Below, piece after piece: positions 21,576-30,279 of a DNA stretch of 64,000 nt; positions within the stretch are counted from its first letter, which is position 1; each line of letters starts with the position of its first letter. The translations under genes and the position numbers were made by a program. The notes under the pieces are model-generated. The model was not told the origin of the DNA. It saw nothing but the letters and a program-made list of their open reading frames with translations, and made no database searches. Source of the stretch: Enterococcus avium ATCC 14025. Its GTDB lineage: Bacteria > Bacillota > Bacilli > Lactobacillales > Enterococcaceae. The stretch is from assembly GCF_000406965.1 (NCBI RefSeq), contig NZ_KE136362.1, positions 226,236 through 290,235 on the forward strand. The letters run 5' to 3'.

Positions 21576-22658
21576 ATGAAAAACACAAAACTTTTTTCTT
21601 TAGGTGTTGTTGCAATGGCAGCTTTAATGACGATCAGCGGGTGCGGTGGTGGAAATAAGAGCAGTGCAACAGGCAAAGAGGATAGCGATCATAGTGTTGT
21701 GATGGTTACGGATGTCAGCGGGGTAGATGATAAATCCTTCAACCAATCTGCTTGGGAAGGATTGCAGAAGTGGGGAAAAGAGCAGAAGTTCAAACGCGGG
21801 ATCGGCGGGTATGACTATATTCAATCCAATGAGATCGCCCAGTTCGCCTCTAACATTGACACGGCTGTATCGAATGGCTTCAAGACGGTTTTCGGGATCG
21901 GATACCTTTTAGCGGATTCGATCGAAGCAGCGGCGGGACAAAATCCCGAAACGAATTTTGTCATTATTGATACGGTGATCGAAGGAAAGGATAATGTCGT
22001 TTCGGCGACCTTTAGAGATAACGAAGTCGGCTATCTCGCTGGTGTCTCAGCTGCTTATACGACCAAAACCGATAAGGTTGGATTTATTGGCGGAGAAGAG
22101 GGCAAAGTCATTGATCGTTATGAAGCTGGATTTACCAAAGGTGTAAAGGATACTGCGAAGAAATTAAATAAGGATATTTCCGTTGACGTGAAATATGCGG
22201 CCTCCTTCGGCGATCCAGCCAAGGGGAAAGCCTTAGCAGCGAATATTTATCAAAATGGAGCAGACATTATTTATCAAGCTGCCGGCGGTACCGGTGCAGG
22301 GGTGTTCTCAGAAGCAAAAGCGTTGAATCAGGATAAAAATGAAGCAGACAAAGTTTGGGTGCTTGGTGTGGATCGTGATCAACAAGAAGAAGGCGGCTAT
22401 AAATCAAAAGATGGGAAGGAAAGTAATTTCTGTTTAGCTTCAACGGTCAAATCGGTTGGCGTGGTCGTGCAGGATATCTCGACTCGAGCGCTAGAGGATA
22501 AATTCCCGGGCGGAAAGCATTTATCCTTTGGGTTGAAAGATGGCGGCGTGGAGATGACAGACGGCTATTTGAGTGATGAAGCAAAGGCGGCCGTAAAAGA
22601 TGCCAAAGAACAAATCATTGCCGGTGATGTAAAGGTTCCGGAAACACCGGAAGATTAG
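21576..22658 (+). CDS. bmpA: Nucleoside-binding lipoprotein, BMP (PnrA) family
   Basis: This is a surface lipoprotein that captures nucleosides for an ABC importer. The 360-aa precursor has a lipoprotein signal peptide with lipobox ISGC (Cys23), a Gly/Ser-rich linker, then a BMP domain (VVMVTDVSGVDDKSFNQSAWEG; FIGGEEGKVIDRYEAGF). The context (nupABC downstream, nucleoside hydrolase upstream) supports nucleosides over other BMP ligands. Ribosome binding site AGGAGG. A stem-loop just after the stop may make more binding protein than transporter. Confidence 0.9.
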   Translation: MKNTKLFSLGVVAMAALMTISGCGGGNKSSATGKEDSDHSVVMVTDVSGVDDKSFNQSAWEGLQKWGKEQKFKRGIGGYDYIQSNEIAQFASNIDTAVSNGFKTVFGIGYLLADSIEAAAGQNPETNFVIIDTVIEGKDNVVSATFRDNEVGYLAGVSAAYTTKTDKVGFIGGEEGKVIDRYEAGFTKGVKDTAKKLNKDISVDVKYAASFGDPAKGKALAANIYQNGADIIYQAAGGTGAGVFSEAKALNQDKNEADKVWVLGVDRDQQEEGGYKSKDGKESNFCLASTVKSVGVVVQDISTRALEDKFPGGKHLSFGLKDGGVEMTDGYLSDEAKAAVKDAKEQIIAGDVKVPETPED

Positions 22659-22665
22659 ACTGATC

Positions 22666-22689
22666 GTGCCCGCTGATCTTGGCGGGCAC
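22666..22689 (+). other. Stem-loop between bmpA and nupA
   Basis: A perfect 8-bp GC-rich stem (22666-22673 with 22682-22689) is followed by a weak T-rich tail (TCTTTG). It is typical of partial terminators or 3' stabilisers after binding-protein genes in ABC operons. Confidence 0.6.
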
Positions 22690-22718
22690 TCTTTGAACAG
22701 GAGAGGTGTGAATGAAAA

Positions 22719-24281
22719 ATGACAGAAGAGCAATATGTCATTGAGATGCGGAAGATCACCAAGCAATTTGGTGATTTCAAAGCGAATGACGAGATCAATC
22801 TGAAAATTCGGAAAGGCGAGATCCATGCTTTATTAGGAGAAAATGGAGCAGGTAAATCAACACTGATGAACGTGTTGTCAGGGTTATTGCAGCCGACTTC
22901 CGGTGAGATATACATGGATGGCCAAGCAGTCAAAATTACGAGTCCTACTAGAGCAAATCAGCTAGGAATCGGGATGGTCCATCAGCATTTTATGCTGGTC
23001 GATGCGTTTACGGTTACGGAGAATATTATTTTAGGTAGTGAAATGAGCACTAACGGTATGCTGGATACGCAAAAAGCCAAGGAAGAAATCACTCGTTTGT
23101 CCAATGATTATGGATTACAGGTCGATCCAGATGCGTATATCCGAGATATATCGGTCGGGATGCAGCAGCGGGTAGAGATTTTGAAAACGTTATATCGCGG
23201 TGCAAATGTTTTGATCTTTGATGAACCAACAGCCGTCTTAACACCGCAGGAAATTGACGAGCTGATCGAGATCATGGCGACATTAGTCAAAGAAGGAAAA
23301 TCGATCATTTTGATCACTCATAAACTTGATGAGATCAAAAAGGTAGCGGATCGTTGTTCAGTTATTCGAAGGGGACGCTACATCGGAACCGTTGATGTGG
23401 AGGATGTTAGTTCGCAGGAGTTGGCAGATATGATGGTTGGCCGTTCCGTTTCTTTTAAAACAGACAAACAGGCAGCCAATGTTGGCGAAGTTGTTCTGTC
23501 GATCAAAGATTTAGTCGTGAAGGAAAGCCGCGGACTTGAAGCGGTCAAAAATTTAAGCTTAGAGGTTCATCGCGGAGAAGTGTTAGGGATCGCCGGTATT
23601 GATGGCAACGGACAATCAGAATTGATCCAAGCATTGACTGGATTGCGTAAGATCGAAAGCGGCACTATCACCATTAATGGTAAAGATGCCACGAATAATA
23701 AGCCAAGAGAAATCACCGAGATAGGTGTTGGACACGTGCCGGAGGATCGGCACAAATACGGTTTGGTTCTACCCTTGCCTTTGTCCGAAAATATTACGTT
23801 GCAAACTTATTATCAAGAGCCGTTTAGTAAAAAGGGTATTTTAAATTTTACTGAAATTCAACAATACGCTAAGCGTTTGATCGAAGAATACGATGTACGG
23901 ACGACAAGCGAACAGGCACCAGCAGCTTCTCTATCTGGCGGGAATCAGCAAAAAGCGATCATCGCCCGGGAAGTTGATCGTGATCCAGAACTATTGATTG
24001 TCGCACAGCCAACACGCGGTCTGGATGTCGGGGCAATCGAATATATTCATAAGCGTTTAGTAGAGCAGCGAGATAAAAATAAGGGTGTTCTGCTGGTGAG
24101 CTTTGAGTTAGATGAAATTCTAAATGTTTCTGATCGTATTGCCGTTATCCATGCAGGTGAGATCGTCGGAATCGTTGATTCAAAGGAAACATCGGAAAAT
24201 GAATTGGGCTTATTGATGGCTGGCTATAGCTTGGATGATGCGCGAAAAGAGTTAGTAAAGGTTGGTGAAACAAATGAATGA
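22719..24281 (+). CDS. nupA: Nucleoside ABC transporter, double ATPase subunit
   Basis: The 520-aa protein contains two fused ABC domains. The first has Walker A GENGAGKST (about 40-48); the second has the degenerate Walker A GIDGNGQSE and signature LSGGNQQK, the pattern of sugar/nucleoside importers. It energises the NupB/NupC permease pair. The start follows GGAGAGGTG. Its end overlaps nupB by 8 nt. The name follows the Lactococcus BmpA-NupABC system. Confidence 0.9.
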   Translation: MTEEQYVIEMRKITKQFGDFKANDEINLKIRKGEIHALLGENGAGKSTLMNVLSGLLQPTSGEIYMDGQAVKITSPTRANQLGIGMVHQHFMLVDAFTVTENIILGSEMSTNGMLDTQKAKEEITRLSNDYGLQVDPDAYIRDISVGMQQRVEILKTLYRGANVLIFDEPTAVLTPQEIDELIEIMATLVKEGKSIILITHKLDEIKKVADRCSVIRRGRYIGTVDVEDVSSQELADMMVGRSVSFKTDKQAANVGEVVLSIKDLVVKESRGLEAVKNLSLEVHRGEVLGIAGIDGNGQSELIQALTGLRKIESGTITINGKDATNNKPREITEIGVGHVPEDRHKYGLVLPLPLSENITLQTYYQEPFSKKGILNFTEIQQYAKRLIEEYDVRTTSEQAPAASLSGGNQQKAIIAREVDRDPELLIVAQPTRGLDVGAIEYIHKRLVEQRDKNKGVLLVSFELDEILNVSDRIAVIHAGEIVGIVDSKETSENELGLLMAGYSLDDARKELVKVGETNE

Positions 24282-25401
24282 TCGTTCAGCACAGATCAGA
24301 AATGCTTTGGTTCCGATTATTTCAGTGATTCTAGGCTTTTTGCTTGGCGGACTATTGATGTTAGTAACAGGATATAACCCGATCATGGGGTATCAAGCGA
24401 TGTTCCGCTCGGCGTTTCAAAGCAGTATCTCAGTCGGTGAAATATTAGTTGGTGCGGGACCTTTGATTTTTACAGCTTTAGGCTTTTCGGTAGCGAATTC
24501 CGCGGGGTTTTTTAACGTTGGGCTATCTGGACAAGCTTTGTGCGGCTGGGTAGCAAGTATTTGGGTCGCGCTGAGCATGCCGACAGCGCCCAAATTAGTC
24601 GTTGTACCATTAGCAATTATTGCAGGAGCGTTGGCGGGAGCTGTAGCGGCGGCGATCCCAGGACTGCTACGGGCCTATTTCGGAACGAGCGAAGTAATCG
24701 TCACCATCATGATGAATTATGTATTGTTGTATACGGCCAATCATCTGGTGAACAATGTCATGTCACCGGATATCATCTCCAATAAGGGCGTGACGAAAAT
24801 CGTAGGAACCAACGGCTTGTTGCGAGAACCGTGGTTGACCAATCTTTTTGGCGGGTCGCGGGTCAATCTGGGATTTGTTTTGGCTCTGATTTTTTTAGGC
24901 TTGGTTTGGTTTTTGATGAAACGAACGACTTTAGGATTTGAGATCCGATCTGTCGGGATCAATCCATTCGCTTCTGAATATGCAGGAATGAGCAGCAAGC
25001 GTACGATCGTGATCTCGATGATTATTTCTGGACTGCTAGCAGGTTTAGGGGGTGTGGTTCAAGGGTTAGGCACTTTTGGGAATTATTTTGTTCAGGGTTC
25101 TTCTATCAGTATTGGATTTGATGGTATGGCAGTCTCGTTATTAGGAAATGGCGGTTCAGTCGGGATTCTTTTGTCGACCTTGTTATTCAGTATTTTGAAG
25201 CTTGGTGGACAGGGAATGCAGTTTGCTGGTGTTCCTAGTGAACTGGCAAATAGTGTCATTCCGCTGATCATTTTCTTTGTGGGAATTAATTATGTGGTTC
25301 GCGTTGCTTTGACAAAAGTTCGCATGGCAAAAAAAGCAGAAGAAAAGAGCGAAGAGGTAAAAATGCAGACGCTAAAGCAAGAAGGAGTTGATTTGGAATG
25401 A
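24274..25401 (+). CDS. nupB: Nucleoside ABC transporter permease NupB
   Basis: This 375-aa polytopic membrane protein of the BPD_transp_2 (RbsC/YufP-like) family has about ten hydrophobic segments and a charged C-terminal tail. I use the ATG at 24274, coupled to the nupA stop (TGA at 24279-24281); a TTG at 24262 is possible but unlikely. Its end overlaps nupC by 4 nt (ATGA). Confidence 0.88.
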   Translation: MNDRSAQIRNALVPIISVILGFLLGGLLMLVTGYNPIMGYQAMFRSAFQSSISVGEILVGAGPLIFTALGFSVANSAGFFNVGLSGQALCGWVASIWVALSMPTAPKLVVVPLAIIAGALAGAVAAAIPGLLRAYFGTSEVIVTIMMNYVLLYTANHLVNNVMSPDIISNKGVTKIVGTNGLLREPWLTNLFGGSRVNLGFVLALIFLGLVWFLMKRTTLGFEIRSVGINPFASEYAGMSSKRTIVISMIISGLLAGLGGVVQGLGTFGNYFVQGSSISIGFDGMAVSLLGNGGSVGILLSTLLFSILKLGGQGMQFAGVPSELANSVIPLIIFFVGINYVVRVALTKVRMAKKAEEKSEEVKMQTLKQEGVDLE

Positions 25402-26351
25402 ACATTCAATTGTTAGGCTCGCTGATTTCCCAAACACTCGTTTATTCTGCCCCATTGATTTTGACGGCGCTAGGTGGTGTGTTCTCAGAACGCAGCGGTA
25501 TTGTCAATGTCGGGCTAGAAGGAATCATGGTGACCGGAGCGTTTAGTTCAGTTATTTTTAATTTAAGTTTTGCGAACCACTTTGGAGCATTTACTCCTTG
25601 GTTAGGGGTATTAGTTGGAGGAATCATCGGATTATTATTTTCATTGTTGCATGCTGTGGCGACGATAAATTTTCGAGCGGATCATGTAATTAGCGGAACC
25701 GTGATGAATCTATTAGCTCCTCCATTGACGATTTTTCTTATCAAGGTAATGTATGGAAAAGGGCAAACCGATACGATCCAAGAGCAGTTTGGTTATTTCG
25801 ATTTTCCTGGATTAAGTAAGATTCCGATTATTGGTGATTTATTCTTCAGTAAGACCAGCTTGCCTGCTTATTTTGCGATTGTTGTCGCTTTAGCTGCTTG
25901 GTTCATTATTTATAAGACAAAATTCGGACTGCGTTTACGTTCAGTCGGAGAGAATCCGCAGGCAGCCGATACGCTAGGAATCAACGTTTATGCGATGCGT
26001 TATGCAGGAGTAATGATTTCAGGTTTTCTTGGCGGCGTGGGTGGTGCTGTATTTGCTCAATCAATCGCAGGCCGTTTCGCGATAACGACGATCGCAGGAC
26101 AAGGATTTATTTCACTGGCAGCGATGATCTTTGGAAAATGGAATCCGCTAGGGGCTATGGGTGCAGCGATGTTCTTTGGCTTTGCACAAAATTTGAGTAT
26201 TGCTGGAGCCAATCTACCGGTTATTTCGCAGATTCCAGATGTTTATTTACAATCGGCTCCTTATGTATTAACAATCCTTGTATTAGTGCTCTTCTTAGGT
26301 AAAGCTACCGGGCCAAAAGCAGGGGGAGTCAACTATATCAAATCAAAATAA
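25398..26351 (+). CDS. nupC: Nucleoside ABC transporter permease NupC
   Basis: This 317-aa polytopic membrane protein is the second permease of the importer (YufQ-like, BPD_transp_2 family). The region GLRLRSVGENPQAADTLGINV is the conserved cytosolic coupling segment, also present in NupB as LGFEIRSVGINPFASEYAGM. Its ATG overlaps the nupB stop. It ends the operon at a strong bidirectional terminator. Confidence 0.88.
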   Translation: MNIQLLGSLISQTLVYSAPLILTALGGVFSERSGIVNVGLEGIMVTGAFSSVIFNLSFANHFGAFTPWLGVLVGGIIGLLFSLLHAVATINFRADHVISGTVMNLLAPPLTIFLIKVMYGKGQTDTIQEQFGYFDFPGLSKIPIIGDLFFSKTSLPAYFAIVVALAAWFIIYKTKFGLRLRSVGENPQAADTLGINVYAMRYAGVMISGFLGGVGGAVFAQSIAGRFAITTIAGQGFISLAAMIFGKWNPLGAMGAAMFFGFAQNLSIAGANLPVISQIPDVYLQSAPYVLTILVLVLFLGKATGPKAGGVNYIKSK

Positions 26352-26360
26352 TTTGTATAA

Positions 26361-26393
26361 AAAACAGGAGGCTCATGTTGAGCCTCCTGTTTT
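26361..26393. terminator. Bidirectional terminator between nupC and yfhO
   Basis: A 15-bp stem (26361-26375 with 26379-26393) has a 3-nt loop, with A-run and T-run flanks. Confidence 0.9.
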
Positions 26394-26395
26394 GC

Positions 26396-28990
26396 TTATT
26401 GACGTTGATCTTTTTTCGATTTCAACATTCGCAGATAAAGAACGAACATCCCGATCGCTACTATGAAGGAAACAGCACCGGCAATAAAGCCTTTTGGCAT
26501 ATAACTGAAAGTTACTTTGTGTTTGCCCTTTGGTACATGGATACTGACAAAAGCGTTTTGGAAGGCTTTTGTCTCGACTTTTTTACCATCGATTTTGGCA
26601 GACCAGCCTTCATCATATGGAATAGTCGTGATCAATGTTTGGGCTTTATTGCTGTTTACAGTTCCTTCAGCACTGTGTTTGCCGACTTTCATGTCTACAC
26701 CGTTATCTTTAATCTTATCTACTGCTAGTCGATAAGCGACTGTATCCAAAGCTAAAACTTGTGGATTCTGGAAGCTAATGGATTTTGTTCCATAGAAGCT
26801 GGCAGTAAAGGTAACCATCGTTGCTTGTTGGTAATAGCCTAAATCATAATATTGTCCGCTGATCCCAATTTGCGCTTGCCGCGTTTGGCCGTTAGCGGTG
26901 ACGGTCGCTGTTGAGCTTTCTAATTCAGCGAAATCGTAAGGATAGAGACTCAGATAAGCTTGTGTATTTGCGGGAACTTGAACCTTCCAAGTAACGTCTT
27001 TTGCCACGTTTCCTTGTTTTTCGGTAATTGTTGTAATATTCCCCGCGTTAGTGACGTTAGCATTTTTTGTGTCTATTTGCGTAATCGGTAAAAACTGGAA
27101 GTATTGGAACTGTTCTTGCGATAAAGCGTTAAATAATTGTGTTTGTGTACCTAGATTATCATTTGGTGAAGCCTGTAGTTTATCGATGCTCTGCGGTGCA
27201 GTGAAGGCTAATGGCAAGGCATAATTATTCTCGAAAAGATTATACTCGCCGACGCTATTTTTCTTAGTAAAACCATATTTATTCAAGTTTTTCGTTTTGG
27301 CAATATTGTATTTAATTCCAGTAAAGGCATCCGCTAATAACGTATTGTTTTGATAACGAATATTGAGACTAGTTCCTCGCGAGCGGAAGCCCAACTGATC
27401 CATATAACCAGAAGAATGTCGGTTACGGATCGAAGAGAACATGCTGATACCGCTATAACCATAATTAAAGGCATCATTAGAGGAAACAGGATCCAGATTT
27501 TCCAGCCGATAAAAGCTATCATTCTCATTTTTCGTTTCGTCGACTAAAGCCTTGATCGAAGGATATGGCTCCGTATAAAGGCTGCGCGACGCATAATTCC
27601 AATCCTTTAAAATGCCTTGTGTCATAAAGCTACTATTAATAAATGCCTCTGAAGACATCAATAGCAGTAATAGTATACTTAGCGCTTTTAATGGAATCTT
27701 GTTGTAATGATGTGCGGTAAAAATCAGCGCATAGACAGCCAAGAAACCAAGTGTGATATATAAGGAACTATTTTTGAGATAATCGTAGTCTTTTCCCTTC
27801 ATACCCCAGAAAATCGCAAAGAGAGCGATCAGCATCAGACAGGCAGCGACTAATTGCAAAATATTTTCTCGATCTAATTTCTCCCATCCCCATGCAGCTA
27901 ATGTAATCACTAAAAATGAGAGCAGGTAGGCATAACGGAATAGGAACATATTTGGCGCATGCATCCCGTGCCAGAATAAATTCATTGGCTGGATATAAAA
28001 GCTTGCGATCAAGATTGCGGCTACTGCTCCATAAGCAAGTTTATTTTTCCACGGTATTTTTTTGCAGATAAAGAAAAATAGACAGAAAGCTAATGGCAAA
28101 AGTCCAATATAAATAAAAGGAATCGAACCATATTTCGTCGTATCATACGATCCAACGAAATTTTTAGCAATAAAATCCCACCAGCTTGTCGCTTCTGTTT
28201 TAAAGGTCGTGATCTGTGTCAATTCCTCACCGTTAGCACGAAGGTCTAGAATTGACGGTAAAATCATAATCATAGATGCAAAGCCAGCTAATAGCGAAGT
28301 GAAGCCGTAGGGAATAATACTTTTTTTGTAGCTTTTCCAATTGGTAATCAAACGGGCGATGAAATAGAGGACCGAGAAGACACCGATCATAAAGCCCATA
28401 TAAAAACTGGTCAAAAACAGCATTAAATAGGAAACAAATAGAACGATCGTTTTTTTCTGATCCATCACGCGATTGATTCCCAAGATGATCAGAGGCAGAT
28501 AGACAAACGCATCCAGCCACATAATAATTTCTGAATGGGCAATAGCAAAAGACATCAATGCATAAGTAGTGCTTAAAGCCACGCGTGACCAATTAGGCAG
28601 CTTGAAGCTACTTTTCGCATAAAACCAAAAAGCTAATCCTGCTGCCCCGATTTTTAACAGCGTAAGAAAATACAACGCATCGGGCATCAGCTGATTAGGA
28701 AAGAAAATTACTAACGGAGTAAAAAAACCACCGAGATAATAGGAAACCAGTGATAAATAATTTAACCCCATAGAAGCATTCCAGGTATATAAAAAGCCTT
28801 GCTTACCTAAAAGCATATTGCGAAAACTTGCATGAAAATTCGAAAACTGTGAAAAGGCATCACTGGCTAAAATACTACGACTTGATCCGGGATAAATACC
28901 GATCGTCAAGTAAACAATCACCATAATTAAAAATGGCAGGAAAAAGCTGGCCAGTAAATACCAACGGTTTTCTTTAAGGTAGTTCTTCAT
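26396..28990 (-). CDS. yfhO: YfhO-family membrane protein (GT-C-like)
   Basis: This 864-aa integral membrane protein has an N-terminal region with more than ten hydrophobic segments, the family signature near the N-terminus (ASDAFSQFSNFH; TWNASMGLNY), a large extracytoplasmic domain (about residues 470-830) and a final membrane segment (AVSFIVAIGMFVLYLRML). YfhO proteins in Bacillus and Listeria take part in glycosylation of lipoteichoic acid, so a lipid-linked sugar transferase role is inferred. It is monocistronic, with a candidate promoter at 29033-29060. Confidence 0.88.
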   Translation of the reverse strand: MKNYLKENRWYLLASFFLPFLIMVIVYLTIGIYPGSSRSILASDAFSQFSNFHASFRNMLLGKQGFLYTWNASMGLNYLSLVSYYLGGFFTPLVIFFPNQLMPDALYFLTLLKIGAAGLAFWFYAKSSFKLPNWSRVALSTTYALMSFAIAHSEIIMWLDAFVYLPLIILGINRVMDQKKTIVLFVSYLMLFLTSFYMGFMIGVFSVLYFIARLITNWKSYKKSIIPYGFTSLLAGFASMIMILPSILDLRANGEELTQITTFKTEATSWWDFIAKNFVGSYDTTKYGSIPFIYIGLLPLAFCLFFFICKKIPWKNKLAYGAVAAILIASFYIQPMNLFWHGMHAPNMFLFRYAYLLSFLVITLAAWGWEKLDRENILQLVAACLMLIALFAIFWGMKGKDYDYLKNSSLYITLGFLAVYALIFTAHHYNKIPLKALSILLLLLMSSEAFINSSFMTQGILKDWNYASRSLYTEPYPSIKALVDETKNENDSFYRLENLDPVSSNDAFNYGYSGISMFSSIRNRHSSGYMDQLGFRSRGTSLNIRYQNNTLLADAFTGIKYNIAKTKNLNKYGFTKKNSVGEYNLFENNYALPLAFTAPQSIDKLQASPNDNLGTQTQLFNALSQEQFQYFQFLPITQIDTKNANVTNAGNITTITEKQGNVAKDVTWKVQVPANTQAYLSLYPYDFAELESSTATVTANGQTRQAQIGISGQYYDLGYYQQATMVTFTASFYGTKSISFQNPQVLALDTVAYRLAVDKIKDNGVDMKVGKHSAEGTVNSNKAQTLITTIPYDEGWSAKIDGKKVETKAFQNAFVSIHVPKGKHKVTFSYMPKGFIAGAVSFIVAIGMFVLYLRMLKSKKDQRQ

Positions 28991-29032
28991 ATAAAAATCA
29001 CCAAACTTCTTTCAACAGACTATTCAAATTTT

Positions 29033-29060
29033 ACCATATAAGTGCCGAAAATAATGTGAA
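29033..29060 (-). promoter_or_regulatory. Candidate yfhO promoter
   Basis: On the minus strand TTCACA (29055-29060) and TATGGT (29033-29038) are 16 bp apart, about 43 bp before the yfhO start. Confidence 0.4.
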
Positions 29061-29096
29061 AGAGGTGTGAAGCCAAAGCTAAGAATTTAAAAATGA

Positions 29097-29150
29097 GCTT
29101 GCTCTATTATAAATAAGCAAGCAAAAAAGAGCCGAATCGATCGGCTCTTT
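29097..29150 (-). terminator. Terminator and adjacent hairpin upstream of yfhO
   Basis: A perfect 10-bp stem (29126-29135 with 29141-29150) is followed on the minus strand by a T-run (complement of 29123-29128). A second perfect 7-bp hairpin (29097-29103 with 29116-29122) lies just beyond. It is the second terminator downstream of rpmB on this strand. Between the two (29154-29325) I see no gene or promoter. Confidence 0.7.
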
Positions 29151-29324
29151 GAATTAATAAATTATCTACAAAATAGTAATGTTAAAACACTTAGGGTTCT
29201 ACGAATACTTAAAACCATGCTGAAATTGAAAGCTAGTTCACATCTTTCTGATGATTTAAAAAACAGTCTGAAACTATAAAGTAAGCGAAGACAGAACTTT
29301 GCTTTCTGTGAAAAATAGAAGAAA

Positions 29325-29353
29325 CAAAAAAACCGTTCGTAACTGAACGGTTT
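29325..29353 (-). terminator. Terminator of rpmB
   Basis: A 9-bp stem (29330-29338 with 29345-29353) has an A-run on the plus strand at 29326-29332, read as a T-run on minus. It lies 22 nt after the rpmB stop. Confidence 0.8.
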
Positions 29354-29375
29354 GATATTGTTTGATTGGATAATA

Positions 29376-29564
29376 TTAAACGCGCTCAACTTTTCCAGAT
29401 TTCAAAGCACGAGTTGAGACCCAAACTTTTTTAGGTTTTCCGTCCACTAAAACGCGAACTTTTTGTAAATTAGGTTTTACAGTACGTTTCGTAGCGTTCA
29501 TAGCGTGAGAACGGTTATTTGCACTTCTTGTTTTACGACCAGTAAAATAGCAAACTTTTGCCAT
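29376..29564 (-). CDS. rpmB: 50S ribosomal protein L28
   Basis: The 62-aa protein ([22 protein letters not shown]) is the bacterial L28, a small 50S protein. It has a single cysteine, so it is the non-zinc (C-) form, unlike the S14 and L36 in this window, which keep their cysteines. It starts behind AAGGAGG on minus. It is divergent from yloU, as in Bacillus. Confidence 0.96.
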   Translation of the reverse strand: MAKVCYFTGRKTRSANNRSHAMNATKRTVKPNLQKVRVLVDGKPKKVWVSTRALKSGKVERV

Positions 29565-29614
29565 GTGTAGTTTCCTCCTTTAGCCTTGATATTGGAGCGC
29601 TTCTTTGGCTCATA

Positions 29615-29650
29615 CTAAAATAAAATAGCACAAATTGACAAGATTGGCAA
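29615..29650 (-). promoter_or_regulatory. Candidate rpmB promoter region
   Basis: On the minus strand TTGCCA (29645-29650) is followed at 17 bp by TATTTT, and an overlapping TTGTCA is followed at 18 bp by TAGTAT. Either could serve rpmB; the sequence does not decide between them. Confidence 0.45.
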
Positions 29651-29669
29651 GTGGATTTTTTTAGAAAGA

Positions 29670-29698
29670 TTGACATTCTAAGGATTTGCAGGTAAATT
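29670..29698 (+). promoter_or_regulatory. Distal promoter toward yloU
   Basis: A consensus TTGACA (29670-29675) and TAAATT (29693-29698) are 17 bp apart. It would transcribe the structured stretch 29743-29807. Confidence 0.5.
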
Positions 29699-29742
29699 AT
29701 ACTCTGTTAGCGTAAAAATTTTTAACAAAAGTTTTGATGCAA

Positions 29743-29807
29743 GAAAGTTAGCAGAAATCTGCGTCAACGCAGGGAGCGCCCTATTAGCAAATCACAATGG
29801 AACTTTC
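29743..29807 (+). other. Structured intergenic RNA element
   Basis: An outer 7-bp stem (29743-29749 with 29801-29807) encloses two tight hairpins: CTGCG/CGCAG with a UCAA loop and AGGG/CCCT with an AGCG loop. A T-rich stretch follows. It lies between two candidate promoters and could be an attenuator or a small RNA. Confidence 0.4.
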
Positions 29808-29813
29808 TTTTAT

Positions 29814-29841
29814 TTGTCATAGGGCTATGATAAACTATTAT
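29814..29841 (+). promoter_or_regulatory. Proximal promoter of yloU-fakA
   Basis: TTGTCA (29814-29819) and TATTAT (29836-29841) are 16 bp apart, about 45 bp before the yloU start. Confidence 0.6.
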
Positions 29842-29887
29842 AGTAGAAAAAATGGGCAATTAGGCCTATTTAAGGAGGCTAACAACT

Positions 29888-30250
29888 ATGGCTGTGAAAA
29901 TTAATACACAGACTGGTATGATCGAAATTTCAAACGACGTCATCGCGACGGTTGTCGGCGGTGCAGTTACTGACGTGTTTGGTATCGTCGGTATGGCTAG
30001 CAAAAATCAAATCAAAGACAATATCACAGAAATTTTAAGAAAAGAAAATTATTCACGCGGCGTCGTTGTACGTCAAGAAGAGAATGGTATCGCAGTCGAC
30101 GTCTACACGATTGTCAGCTACGGCACGAAGATCTCAGAAGTATCGCGCAATGTCCAAGAAAAAGTGAAATACAATTTGGAAACGATGCTTGGGGTAACAG
30201 CTAACTCAGTGAATGTCTATGTTCAAGGTGTACGTGTTCTGCCAGACTAA
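29888..30250 (+). CDS. yloU: Asp23/Gls24 family protein YloU
   Basis: The 120-aa protein is a short member of the Asp23/Gls24 envelope-stress family (motifs GAVTDVFGIVGMASK and GVRVLPD). Family members associate with the membrane or envelope; the precise role of YloU is unknown. It starts behind AAGGAGG and lies 29 nt upstream of fakA, a pairing conserved across Firmicutes. Confidence 0.9.
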   Translation: MAVKINTQTGMIEISNDVIATVVGGAVTDVFGIVGMASKNQIKDNITEILRKENYSRGVVVRQEENGIAVDVYTIVSYGTKISEVSRNVQEKVKYNLETMLGVTANSVNVYVQGVRVLPD

Positions 30251-30279
30251 AGGCAGCGTTCTTAAGGAGGACTAAGTAA

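Noticed and set aside
26375-26735. Plus-strand frames of 117 and 72 codons within yfhO
   Set aside because: They lie wholly antisense to the conserved C-terminus of yfhO, and the first begins in the nupC terminator.
29162-29389. 75-codon minus-strand frame next to rpmB
   Set aside because: It overlaps the rpmB end and both the terminator and its T-run; no ribosome binding site; Phe/Cys-rich composition typical of a chance frame.
29743-29815. T-box riboswitch in the rpmB-yloU gap
   Set aside because: The stretch AGGGAGCGCCC superficially recalls a T-box core, but the conserved AGGGTGGNACCGCG element is absent and the downstream genes are not amino-acid or tRNA related.
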